A stretch of DNA of 34,177 nt from an uncultured Bacilli bacterium. GTDB taxonomy: Bacteria > Bacillota_I > Bacilli_A > RF39 > UBA660. The stretch covers positions 1 to 34,177 of the forward strand of contig CAKOJJ010000017.1 of NCBI GenBank assembly GCA_934089275.1, written 5' to 3'. Below, piece by piece: positions 16,565 to 24,440 of this stretch. A program made the translations under genes and the position numbers. Position 1 is the stretch's first letter, and each line of letters opens with the position of its first letter. The notes under the pieces were generated by a model that saw only the letters and a list, made by a program, of their open reading frames with translations, was not told where the DNA came from and made no database searches.

Positions 16565-18637
16565 TTAATTTACACTATTCTTCTTGATAATTTCTTCAGC
16601 TATGTTTTTAGGAACTTCTTCATAGTGATCTTTTTCCATTTGGAATGTTCCTCTACCTTGAGTATTACTTCTTAGGTCAGTTGCATAACCGAACATTTCT
16701 GAAAGTGGTACCATAGCGATAATTCTTAAAGTATTACCGATAGATTCTTGTCCAAGTGGACGTCCACGTCTACTTGTTAAGTCTCCCATAACATTTCCTA
16801 AATATTCTTCAGGAACGTCTACAACAACCTTCATTATTGGTTCAAGTAAAACAGCTTTACATTTATTTTTAGCTTCTTTTAAAGCCATTGAAGCAGCAAT
16901 TTTGAATGCCATTTCTGATGAATCTACATCATGGTATGAACCATCAAATAATGTAGCTTTAACATCAACTAATGGATATCCAGCAAGAATACCACCTTGC
17001 ATTGCTTCTTGTAATCCTTTATCAGTTACTGGAATATATTCTCTTGGAACAACTCCACCAACGATACCATCAACGAATTCATATCCTTTTCCTGGATTTG
17101 GTTCAAATTTAACCCAAACATGTCCATATTGTCCACGTCCACCAGATTGTTTAATATATTTACCTTCACAGTCACCAGCAACAGTAATAGTTTCACGGTA
17201 AGCAACTTGAGGTCTACCTTTATTACAATCTACGTTAAATTCTCTTCTCATTCTATCAACGATAATGTCTAAGTGTAATTCACCCATACCAGATAGAACT
17301 GTTTGACCTGTTTCAGAATCAGTTTTAACTCTTAGAGTTGGGTCTTCTTCAACAAGTTTTTGGATAGCAATTGCCATCTTATCTTGATCGTTTTTGCTCT
17401 TTGGTTCAATTGCAATGTCGATAACTGGTTCTGGGAATTCCATACCTTTCATGATACATGGATTCTTTTCATCACATAATGTATCAGCAGTAGTAGTGTT
17501 CTTTAAACCAACAGCAGCAGCAATTTCACCTGCATAAACTTCAGTAATTTCTTTTCTTTGATTTGCATGCATTTGTAGAATACGACCAATTCTTTCTTTT
17601 TCTCCCTTAGTTGAGTTTAATACATATGATCCACTTGTAAGTACACCAGAATAAACTCTGAAGAATGAAAGTCTTCCAACGAATGGGTCAGTCATAATCT
17701 TGAATGCTAATGCAGTAAATGGTTCAGAATCACTTGGATGTCTCTTAACATCGTTACCATTTTTATCAACACAGTCGATAGCTTCAACGTCAGTTGGTGC
17801 TGGTAAGTAGTCAATAACTGCATCAAGTAATGTTCTAGTACCTTTATTTCCTAATGCGTCAGCACATAATACTGGGAAGAAATCAACAGATAATGTAGAT
17901 TTTCTAATAGCAGCTTTTAATCTATCAACAGTTATTTCGCCACCATCAAGATATGTCATCATTAATTCTTCATCAAAATCAGCAACAGCTTCAATTAATT
18001 TAGTTCTGTATTCATTTGATTTAGCTTCCATATCAGCCGGGATAGGAATTTCTTTTAATTCTTGTTTTTCTGTTCCATCATATTCGTATGCTTTCATAGT
18101 TACTAGATCAACATAACCAGTATATTCTGATTCTGCTCCGATTGGTAACATGATTGGTTCTCCATTAGCACCTAATCTTTCTTTAATAGTCTTTAAACTA
18201 AAGTAGAAGTCAGCTCCTAATTTTTCCATTTTATTAGCACAAATCATTCTTGGAACTTTATATTCATTAGCTTGTCTCCAAACTGTTTCTGTTTGAGGTT
18301 CAACACCAGCTTGAGCATCGATCAATGCTACTGCTCCGTCTAGAACTCTTAAACTTCTTTGAACTTCGATAGTAAAGTCTACGTGTCCTGGAGTATCGAT
18401 AATATTTAATCTATATCCCTTCCAATGACAAGTAGTAGCGGCGGAAGTAATTGTTATACCTCTTTCCTTTTCTTGTTCCATCCAGTCCATTTGAGATTCA
18501 CCTTCGTGAGTCTCACCAATTTTATGAGTTATACCTGTTAAGAATAAAATTCTTTCAGTTGTAGTTGTTTTACCAGCATCTATGTGTGCCATGATACCGA
18601 TATTTCTTATCTTATCAATACTAACATCTCTAGCCAT
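16565..18637 (-). CDS. fusA: Elongation factor G
   Basis: EF-G drives translocation of tRNAs and mRNA on the ribosome and helps recycle ribosomes. The 690-residue length and all five domains are normal, with G1 AHIDAGKTT (17-25) and G3 DTPGH (81-85). The G4 motif reads NKME (135-138) in place of the usual NKMD, which contacts the guanine base; the codon is GAA. It lies 9 bases after rpsG in the str operon. Confidence 0.98.
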   Translation of the reverse strand: MARDVSIDKIRNIGIMAHIDAGKTTTTERILFLTGITHKIGETHEGESQMDWMEQEKERGITITSAATTCHWKGYRLNIIDTPGHVDFTIEVQRSLRVLDGAVALIDAQAGVEPQTETVWRQANEYKVPRMICANKMEKLGADFYFSLKTIKERLGANGEPIMLPIGAESEYTGYVDLVTMKAYEYDGTEKQELKEIPIPADMEAKSNEYRTKLIEAVADFDEELMMTYLDGGEITVDRLKAAIRKSTLSVDFFPVLCADALGNKGTRTLLDAVIDYLPAPTDVEAIDCVDKNGNDVKRHPSDSEPFTALAFKIMTDPFVGRLSFFRVYSGVLTSGSYVLNSTKGEKERIGRILQMHANQRKEITEVYAGEIAAAVGLKNTTTADTLCDEKNPCIMKGMEFPEPVIDIAIEPKSKNDQDKMAIAIQKLVEEDPTLRVKTDSETGQTVLSGMGELHLDIIVDRMRREFNVDCNKGRPQVAYRETITVAGDCEGKYIKQSGGRGQYGHVWVKFEPNPGKGYEFVDGIVGGVVPREYIPVTDKGLQEAMQGGILAGYPLVDVKATLFDGSYHDVDSSEMAFKIAASMALKEAKNKCKAVLLEPIMKVVVDVPEEYLGNVMGDLTSRRGRPLGQESIGNTLRIIAMVPLSEMFGYATDLRSNTQGRGTFQMEKDHYEEVPKNIAEEIIKKNSVN

Positions 18638-18646
18638 TTAAAACAC

Positions 18647-19114
18647 CTACCATCTCATATGAGCAAATGCTTTATTAGCTTCAGCCATTCTGTGAGTATC
18701 CTCACGTTTTTTAACAGCTCCACCAACACCATTTGCAGCATCCATAATTTCGTTTGCTAGTTTTTCTTCCATAGTTTTACCACGGCCGTTTCTAGCATAA
18801 TTAACCAACCATCTAAGTGCAAGAGTTTGTGCTCTTTCTTCACTTACTTCGATTGGAACTTGAACATTTGATCCACCAACACGACGTGATTTTACTTCTA
18901 AAGCTGGTTTAATATTTTCCATTGCTTTATTGTATACGTCCATAGGTTCAGAACCAGTTTGTTCTTTAATTCTATCAAATGCGCCATATAGAATTTTTTC
19001 AGCAGTACCTTTTTTACCATCTAACATAATAGTATTGATTAACTTAGTAACTACTTTACTATTGTAAATAGCGTCAGGTAATACGTCACGCTTTTCAGCA
19101 CGTCTTTTACGCAT
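18647..19114 (-). CDS. rpsG: 30S ribosomal protein S7
   Basis: A 155-residue S7, which nucleates assembly of the 30S head by binding 16S rRNA. It opens with MRKRRAEKRDVLPDAIYNS and carries the conserved RVGGSNVQVPIEV and RWLVNYAR segments. AAGGAGGAAAGAAAAT precedes ATG. It lies 26 bases after rpsL and 9 before fusA. Confidence 0.98.
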   Translation of the reverse strand: MRKRRAEKRDVLPDAIYNSKVVTKLINTIMLDGKKGTAEKILYGAFDRIKEQTGSEPMDVYNKAMENIKPALEVKSRRVGGSNVQVPIEVSEERAQTLALRWLVNYARNGRGKTMEEKLANEIMDAANGVGGAVKKREDTHRMAEANKAFAHMRW

Positions 19115-19140
19115 ATTTTCTTTCCTCCTTATTTTCTATT

Positions 19141-19554
19141 TTATTTTTTTGGTTTTTTAGTTCCGTATTTACTTCTACTCTTTTTACGTTCATTAACGCC
19201 TTGAGTATCAAGAGCACCACGGATTACATGATAACGAACACCGATTAAGTCTTTAACACGTCCACCACGTACTAATACAACACTGTGTTCTTGTAAGTTA
19301 TGTCCTTCACCTGGAATATAAGTATCAACTTCACGTCCATTAGATAATCTAACACGAGCATATTTTCTTAATGCTGAGTTTGGTTTCTTTGGAGTCTTAG
19401 TACCAACACGAGTACATACACCACGCATTTGTGGATGGTTTGTATCAGTTGCTTTTCTTTCCATTGAGTTAAATCCAACGTTTAATACTGGACTTTTACC
19501 CTTACGAACCTTTTTAGCTCTTTTCTTTCTAACTAATTGATTAATAGTAGTCAT
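19141..19554 (-). CDS. rpsL: 30S ribosomal protein S12
   Basis: S12 lies at the decoding centre and affects accuracy. The 137 residues include the Gram-positive-type insertion after the N-terminus. The lysine of the streptomycin site is wild type (TPKKPNSALRK). The segment normally KDLPGVRYH reads KDLIGVRYH, with Ile104 (codon ATC) where Pro (E. coli position 90/91) is almost always found. Changes of that Pro are known to alter streptomycin response and fidelity. It is the first gene of the str operon, after a leader and strong promoter. Confidence 0.98.
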   Translation of the reverse strand: MTTINQLVRKKRAKKVRKGKSPVLNVGFNSMERKATDTNHPQMRGVCTRVGTKTPKKPNSALRKYARVRLSNGREVDTYIPGEGHNLQEHSVVLVRGGRVKDLIGVRYHVIRGALDTQGVNERKKSRSKYGTKKPKK

Positions 19555-19572
19555 AATATTTTCCTTCCTACG

Positions 19573-19630
19573 TACACACTTCCTGGTGTATCGAATTCCC
19601 CTTAAAATATAGTTTTACCGAGGTAAAACC
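19573..19630 (-). promoter_or_regulatory. Structured 5' leader of rpsL
   Basis: About 85 bases lie between the predicted start site and ATG. They can fold into one hairpin at 19611-19630 (GGTTTTA pairing with TAAAACT) and a weaker one at 19573-19590 (TACAC with GTGTA), just before the ribosome binding site. Control by a ribosomal protein is plausible but not shown. Confidence 0.4.
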
Positions 19631-19649
19631 TAATTTCAAACGCGTTTAT

Positions 19650-19678
19650 AATATATCAAAAAATGAAAAAATAGTCAA
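19650..19678 (-). promoter_or_regulatory. str operon promoter
   Basis: Minus strand TTGACT (19678-19673), 17-base spacer, TATATT (19655-19650) with TGA extension and an A-tract upstream. Confidence 0.83.
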
Positions 19679-19702
19679 CATTTTTTTACACTTAATTTTA
19701 TG

Positions 19703-19726
19703 AAAAAAAGAGTAAATATATTACTC
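19703..19726 (-). terminator. Terminator of the 112-residue membrane protein gene
   Basis: Minus-strand hairpin GAGTAA / TTACTC with a short A/T loop, followed by seven T. It overlaps the stop codon region of the upstream gene. Confidence 0.75.
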
Positions 19727-20059
19727 CATTGTTTCATATTCATCACATTTAATATAAGGGTTAAAATCTAGCTTATTAATTTTCTTTTTAACAATGACAT
19801 ATCCGTCACATTTTAACTTATCTTTTTGATCACTTTTAATGATATTTTCCTCTATAAGCATATCAATTGATATTTTTTTTGATTCATTTGCTTTAATGTC
19901 AACATCTTTAGTTTTTATATAAATATCAGCGGCTTCAACTAAATCGTTTTCTAAAGTTTTGTATTCCTTATTATGCTTTTCAACATTCATTCCAATAAAA
20001 AGTAATGACAAAATCAACATAGATGTAATAGTTATCCAAGCTGCCATCATTTTTTTCAT
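19721..20059 (-). CDS. Small single-pass membrane protein
   Basis: I cannot name a family. The 112-residue protein has a short basic start, one hydrophobic segment (about residues 4-25) and an 85-residue outside domain. The outside domain reads EAADIYIKTKD, a loop, then KLKCDGYVIVKK and YIKCDEYETME. The single N-terminal helix and the pair of cysteines before the end recall small pilin-like or signal-anchored proteins, but no prepilin cleavage site is clear. ATG 20059 is chosen because GGTGAT precedes it; the frame opens at 20086. It has its own promoter and terminator, so it is a separate unit between the accessory operon and rpsL. Confidence 0.7.
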   Translation of the reverse strand: MKKMMAAWITITSMLILSLLFIGMNVEKHNKEYKTLENDLVEAADIYIKTKDVDIKANESKKISIDMLIEENIIKSDQKDKLKCDGYVIVKKKINKLDFNPYIKCDEYETME

Positions 20060-20074
20060 AATATCACCATAAAC

Positions 20075-20083
20075 ATTATAGCA
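20075..20083 (-). promoter_or_regulatory. Extended -10 promoter of the 112-residue protein gene
   Basis: The minus strand reads TGCTATAAT, 15 bases upstream of ATG 20059. No good -35. Confidence 0.6.
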
Positions 20084-20138
20084 CAAAAAAATATTTTAAA
20101 TTATATAACAATACTTTATTCAATTGTATGTGTTAACT

Positions 20139-20171
20139 AAAAAAGGAAAAAGAACTTGTTAATCTTTTTCC
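20139..20171 (-). terminator. Terminator of the accessory ABC operon
   Basis: Minus-strand hairpin GGAAAAAGA / TCTTTTTCC (9 bp, 9-base loop) followed by six T. It marks the end of the five-gene operon. Confidence 0.88.
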
Positions 20172-20205
20172 AAATTAGTAATTAAATAGACAATATATTT
20201 AATTT

Positions 20206-20604
20206 TTATTGAGCATATAGACCATTATTTAAATAGAATCTACCATATAGTGACGTTCCACTTGTTTTATTAGTCCATATGGCTTTAGTATTTCCACCAC
20301 CAGTTGGATTAAAGTTTAATTCATATGCTGAATTTAAATTTTTAACTACTGTATTTTGAGTTTGATGGTTCTTCCATAAACCCAATTTATTAACTTGTAT
20401 GTTTGTGTTTACAGATATAGCCGAAGCATTATTTAACTGATAAGCTTTTATAGCCGTATGAATGTTAGAATCAGCATTGTATTTAATAAATGAAACTGAT
20501 TGACTCTTTCCATAATTTAACACATATTCGTATGACTTCGCAGAAACAATCGTAGTTGTTATAGCAGCTGCAGTTAAAACTAAACATAAAAATAACTTCT
20601 TCAC
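20206..20604 (-). CDS. Small exported protein, last gene of the ABC operon
   Basis: The 132-residue precursor starts with a clear signal peptide, MKKLFLCLVLTAAAITTTIVSA, with cleavage likely after VSA. The mature part is about 110 residues, cysteine-free, rich in Asn/Thr/Ser/Tyr and apparently all-beta, with a Gly-rich turn (NPTGGGNTK). I do not recognise the family. Its size, signal peptide and place beside FtsX-like permeases recall lactococcin-972-like or DUF2712 secreted proteins, but similarity is loose. The start is GTG 20604, eight bases after the near-perfect AAAGGAGGTGATT, which lies inside the last codons of the permease gene. The permease stop is one base away. Strong, coupled translation is likely. 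Confidence 0.78.
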   Translation of the reverse strand: MKKLFLCLVLTAAAITTTIVSAKSYEYVLNYGKSQSVSFIKYNADSNIHTAIKAYQLNNASAISVNTNIQVNKLGLWKNHQTQNTVVKNLNSAYELNFNPTGGGNTKAIWTNKTSGTSLYGRFYLNNGLYAQ

Positions 20605-20605
20605 T

Positions 20606-21631
20606 TTAATCACCTCCTTTCAATTTCATCTTAAATAATAAACATATAGTTATATCATAGATTAATATAAAAATGAGCAACTTTATTATTCTGAATAAGA
20701 ACGAAATTAACGAATAATTTAAAAATAAATTTAATATCTTAATCAAAAAAATGGATAATAACAGAGATATGGCGTGCAATAAAAATATTCTTTTAAACAA
20801 ATAATATGTTATTTTATAAGAACTAAATCCTAATATTTTTTCTAAATTAATTTCATTGTTTAAATCATTTTTAGTATTATTACTAATAATTAAGAATAAT
20901 ACTAAAGCAACAAAATATATTAAAACATTAGTAACTTGTAAATATTTTAAATTGTTGTTTAATATTTTTTCTGTTTTTTGCTCTTTTTCATTTAAATTTT
21001 CTAGCAATATAACGTTTCCTTCAACTTGATTGTTAAGCTCATTTATTATCTTTACCGCTTGACTATTTTTTGTTATATTAGCTGTATAGATGTAGTATTT
21101 ACTTTTAGTAATTAATTCATTAAATAAATTAGCTGAAATTACTAATTCACTTCTTTTTTTGGAATTTATAATTTCCATTATCTTAAGATTTATTGGAATG
21201 CCTTCATAATAAAAAAGTGAATATTTAGAAATTAATTTCGAAATATTATGCTTGTTATTGGCAAAATTTAATTCTTTTAATCCTATAATCAATTCAGATT
21301 CGTTTAATAATTCATTCGAATTTGCTGAATACACTAATACTCCACCTATTTCTTCTTCAATTAGATCATTTTCATTTATATTTTCAATATTACCATAATC
21401 AAATATTAGAGTTCTCTTTATATTCGTTATATATTTGTTGTTCCTTAATAAATTTTCATAGTTTTTTTCACTTTTTATGTATAAAAGGGTTGATGAAGAA
21501 AAATTATTATCTATAATCTTTTCTATATTTTCAATTAATAAATTTGTTGAATTAATTAAAAAAAATAATATAGTAAAAAGTAGTAAATATATTTGTGTAT
21601 TTTTTCTTCGAAAAAAACTTGTAAGTATCAT
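20606..21631 (-). CDS. FtsX-like ABC transporter permease (second subunit)
   Basis: The 341-residue protein has the MacB/FtsX layout: one N-terminal membrane segment (about 13-31), an outside domain of about 200 residues, and three C-terminal segments (about 233-252, 273-297, 308-335). The loop NLEKILGFSSYKI between the second and third segments matches the coupling-helix region with its usual LG-F signature. It is very AT-rich, with many Asn and Lys codons. Its ATG overlaps the preceding permease stop as ATGA. It probably pairs with the 413-residue permease and the ATPase. Confidence 0.8.
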   Translation of the reverse strand: MILTSFFRRKNTQIYLLLFTILFFLINSTNLLIENIEKIIDNNFSSSTLLYIKSEKNYENLLRNNKYITNIKRTLIFDYGNIENINENDLIEEEIGGVLVYSANSNELLNESELIIGLKELNFANNKHNISKLISKYSLFYYEGIPINLKIMEIINSKKRSELVISANLFNELITKSKYYIYTANITKNSQAVKIINELNNQVEGNVILLENLNEKEQKTEKILNNNLKYLQVTNVLIYFVALVLFLIISNNTKNDLNNEINLEKILGFSSYKITYYLFKRIFLLHAISLLLSIFLIKILNLFLNYSLISFLFRIIKLLIFILIYDITICLLFKMKLKGGD

Positions 21632-22869
21632 AAGCCATTGTCTTTCATAAGTCTAATTGAACTTTGTTTTGTTACCATTCTGGTCATTATATTACAAGTT
21701 AATAAAGGTAATAAAAATATAGTTAATACAACAATAACATAATTTATATATAAGCTGCTATCAATAAATATTCCCATGTAATCGATATAACCTTTGTAAA
21801 CACTTTTTAAACACAATCCTACTATAAGAAAGATAAATAAACCAACTATTTCTGATATCAATAAAATTATTAATAGTTGTAACGAATTTAAATTACTAAT
21901 TTCCTTATCATCAAAACCTAAAGCTTTCATAAGTCCATATTCATTTAAATTGTTTAAGATTCTTTTTTTTATATAGAGGAAGGAAATTAATAATAGACTA
22001 AAGTATATTATAAAAAGTGAAATAAAAGAAATTACATTGATTTGTTCAACATACTTAGTATCAATCGTTGATTGAATACTTGCATCAAATCCCATTTGAA
22101 TAATATTATCTAAAGTTTTTTCTACATTTTTTTTCTCATCTATAATGACTAGGTATGAATTAAAAGAATTTTCATTTGTTCTTCCAATTATACTTTCGTA
22201 CATTTCTTTTTTGTCTCTTGCACTTACATAGCAATCATAAGCGTAATTGTTGGAGGATTTTGCATCATATAATCCTACAATTTTAAATTTTTTGCTATAC
22301 TTTTTATTTTCATTAGAAGATATCTTACTTTCTACTTCAAATGTAGAATTTAATATTTGATTTCCATCAATAAATTTATTATAATTTTTAGTTTCATAAT
22401 CTATTGATGGATAAAAATTTAAAGGACATATTGCTACTCCTGTATCTTCTTCACTGATTGTTTTTCCGACTAAAACTTTAGGTAAAGTTATTTTTGAACC
22501 ATATATTAATTCTATTAATCCATTATAATTTTCACTTTCAAAGGTTGGAGATTTAATCGCATAACTATAGTAGTTCATATTGTATATGTCTAATACATGT
22601 TTATTTTCTAATATTTTATTAAATCCATAATCATAATTTGGATCATCTGAATGTTTTATATATTCTTCTGCATTTGCACTAACAACAATAGTTCTAAAAC
22701 CCAAATCAGACTTTATTAAGTTATCTAGTGTATTTATTTTTATATTCTTATATGTTGTGACTATTAATGTCATTATCGTGCATATAGAAAATATAATTGC
22801 TAAATATAAATTTTTTCTATTTCTAAATACTTTTATTAAAGAATACTTTAAGCAATCTCCTTTATTCAT
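21628..22869 (-). CDS. FtsX-like ABC transporter permease (first subunit)
   Basis: The 413-residue protein has one N-terminal membrane segment (about 22-40), an outside domain of about 230 residues, and three C-terminal segments (about 276-300, 327-352, 372-396). The coupling region reads LNEYGLMKALGFDDKEI, close to the MacB/FtsX consensus. MacB-type transporters do not carry substrate through a channel; they use ATP-driven motion to push or pull molecules outside the membrane. AAGGAG six bases before ATG supports the start. It overlaps both neighbours by ATGA. Confidence 0.85.
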   Translation of the reverse strand: MNKGDCLKYSLIKVFRNRKNLYLAIIFSICTIMTLIVTTYKNIKINTLDNLIKSDLGFRTIVVSANAEEYIKHSDDPNYDYGFNKILENKHVLDIYNMNYYSYAIKSPTFESENYNGLIELIYGSKITLPKVLVGKTISEEDTGVAICPLNFYPSIDYETKNYNKFIDGNQILNSTFEVESKISSNENKKYSKKFKIVGLYDAKSSNNYAYDCYVSARDKKEMYESIIGRTNENSFNSYLVIIDEKKNVEKTLDNIIQMGFDASIQSTIDTKYVEQINVISFISLFIIYFSLLLISFLYIKKRILNNLNEYGLMKALGFDDKEISNLNSLQLLIILLISEIVGLFIFLIVGLCLKSVYKGYIDYMGIFIDSSLYINYVIVVLTIFLLPLLTCNIMTRMVTKQSSIRLMKDNGL

Positions 22870-23546
22870 TTTTTCTCCTTAATCAAAATACCACTTTCAA
22901 GTTGGTATACTTCATCGGCAAATTTGACGATTTCATTACTATGACTAACTACTATCACGCATTTTCCTTCAATACTTAATTCTCTTAAAATTTCAAATAC
23001 ATTTTTTTCACTTTCAGCATCCAAATTGCCAGTCGGCTCATCAGCAAGTATAATTTCAGGATCATTGGCTAGAGCTCTTGCTATCGCTACTCTTTGCTGT
23101 TCTCCACCAGATAACTCTTTTGGGAAGTGGTTTATACGATCAGATAAACCAACTTTTTGCAACAATTCTAAAGCTCTGTATTTTCTCTCTTTCTTATCAA
23201 TTTTATTGTTTATTATCATGGGAAGTTCAACGTTTTCATAAGTTTTTAAATACGGATCTAAACAAAAATCTTGAAAAACAAAGCCAATTAGTTTTTTTCG
23301 AAATACTGCTTTTTGCTTAGGACTTAATAAATTTACTTCATAATTTTCTAAAAAATATTTTCCACTATCAAATGTGTCTAATAAACCTAATATTCTTATC
23401 AAAGTTGATTTTCCACTTCCTGAGTGACCTTTAATAACATAAAACTTACCTTTTTCGAACGTTACTGTTACATCTTTTAATACTTCTATTTTCTTTTTCT
23501 TTAAATAATAAGATTTACTAAGGCCATTTATTTTTAATTTATACAT
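22866..23546 (-). CDS. ABC transporter ATP-binding protein (MacB/LolD type)
   Basis: The 226-residue ATPase has Walker A GHSGSGKST (40-48), Q-loop Gln92, signature LSGGEQQRVA (145-154), Walker B IILADEP (165-171) with GNLD, and H-loop His202. This combination is typical of the MacB/LolD/FtsE group. It powers the two downstream permeases, to which it is joined by an ATGA overlap. It follows the exported 241-residue protein by 15 bases. Confidence 0.95.
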   Translation of the reverse strand: MYKLKINGLSKSYYLKKKKIEVLKDVTVTFEKGKFYVIKGHSGSGKSTLIRILGLLDTFDSGKYFLENYEVNLLSPKQKAVFRKKLIGFVFQDFCLDPYLKTYENVELPMIINNKIDKKERKYRALELLQKVGLSDRINHFPKELSGGEQQRVAIARALANDPEIILADEPTGNLDAESEKNVFEILRELSIEGKCVIVVSHSNEIVKFADEVYQLESGILIKEKK

Positions 23547-23561
23547 TGTATAACCTCGAAT

Positions 23562-24287
23562 CTAATAACTTTGTGTTAACCCAGACATGGCATCATAATA
23601 ACTTTTAACTGTTGAATCAAATTTATATACTCCGCCATAGCCATTTGTTGAGAATGAATATTTTTTACTTTTACTCAAACTTATAGTGTTTTTAGCATGT
23701 TGATAAGATACATTGACTGTACCTTTTCTATTTATAGTGAATGTATTTATAATACTTATTTCCTCATTAGTTTTTGGTAGCTTAAAAATTGCATCTATGC
23801 CATTAGAAATCTTATTAGTAAATACAGGATTCACAATACTATTACCACTATACATTCTAAAATCAGTAGAACCGACAAACGATGTATTACTTATAACTGC
23901 TCCTATGTGATCATAACTTCTAATTGTGGGGTTGGTTTTCCAAGTTAGTGTTGTAGCTATAAAGCAAGTGTCTGAACATGATGAAGCAATCTTTAATTTT
24001 TTCATGTTTGTTTCTAAAAAATCTATAGTTCTAGTACTTTGACTTGACGTGTCATTTATTACTATTTCGCCATTCATAATATTTGAACTAATAAAAACAT
24101 TGTAATCCTCTTGAGACATGTACTCTTGGTATCCTTCAAAAAAGAATTCAGAAATAAATTTATAATTTTCATAGGAAAATAGAACATCATTTTTATTTTT
24201 ATAATAGTATGATTCTTGTGCTAATACGTTTGATGTTGTACAAAAAATAAACATACCCATAATTATTAATATTATATTTTTTTTCAC
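23562..24287 (-). CDS. Exported protein of unknown function, first gene of the ABC operon
   Basis: The 241-residue precursor has a signal peptide with cleavage likely after VLA (residue 23). I cannot name the family. The mature protein has a Tyr-rich start and then a beta-rich body. Its only mature cysteines form CSDTC (104-108), followed by ATTLTWKTNPTIRSYDHIGA (111-130), which looks like the conserved core. The C-terminal half is Ser/Thr/Asn-rich. GTG 24287 is the start, with AGGAG nine bases upstream; an out-of-frame ATG-CAG-TGA mini-frame overlaps it. It leads the operon and may be the substrate, a sensor or the effector of the ABC transporter. Confidence 0.78.
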   Translation of the reverse strand: MKKNIILIIMGMFIFCTTSNVLAQESYYYKNKNDVLFSYENYKFISEFFFEGYQEYMSQEDYNVFISSNIMNGEIVINDTSSQSTRTIDFLETNMKKLKIASSCSDTCFIATTLTWKTNPTIRSYDHIGAVISNTSFVGSTDFRMYSGNSIVNPVFTNKISNGIDAIFKLPKTNEEISIINTFTINRKGTVNVSYQHAKNTISLSKSKKYSFSTNGYGGVYKFDSTVKSYYDAMSGLTQSY

Positions 24288-24345
24288 TGCATTTAACTCC
24301 TTTCACTAAAAATCTAACATAAAAAGGAAAAATTATGGTAGTTCT

Positions 24346-24387
24346 TTATAATCACACCTTATATTAAACACATGATTTATTAATCAA
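24346..24387 (-). promoter_or_regulatory. Candidate promoter and operator of the accessory operon
   Basis: The HTH-gene terminator separates the two units, so a promoter is needed here. A palindrome TGATTTATTAATCA (24373-24386) has 5-bp arms and overlaps a possible -35 TTGATT. A possible extended -10 TGATTATAA lies at 24354-24346, but its spacing from that -35 is wrong, so the exact promoter is unsure. The palindrome is a candidate site for the adjacent XRE regulator. Confidence 0.38.
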
Positions 24388-24403
24388 CAGTAAATATCCA
24401 TAA

Positions 24404-24431
24404 GAAAAAGACTTTGAATAAAAAGTCTTTT
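24404..24431 (-). terminator. Terminator of the XRE regulator gene
   Basis: Minus-strand hairpin AAAAGACTTT / AAAGTCTTTT with a 6-base loop, running into TTTTTC. It splits the regulator from the ABC operon. Confidence 0.85.
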
Positions 24432-24440
24432 CGTAATTAA

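Noticed and set aside
15322..18000. Open frames opposite tuf and fusA
   Set aside because: They are shadows of strongly biased codons on the minus strand, with no start signals. The same holds for frames opposite pgk, rplL, rplA and ftsH.
20206..20604. Lantibiotic or class II bacteriocin precursor
   Set aside because: No double-Gly leader and no cysteines in the mature part, and a Sec-type signal peptide is present. A lactococcin-972-like role is possible but not shown.
23562..24287. Lipoprotein signal
   Set aside because: There is a Cys at residue 16, but it lies inside the hydrophobic core without a lipobox, and an AxA-type cleavage after VLA fits better.
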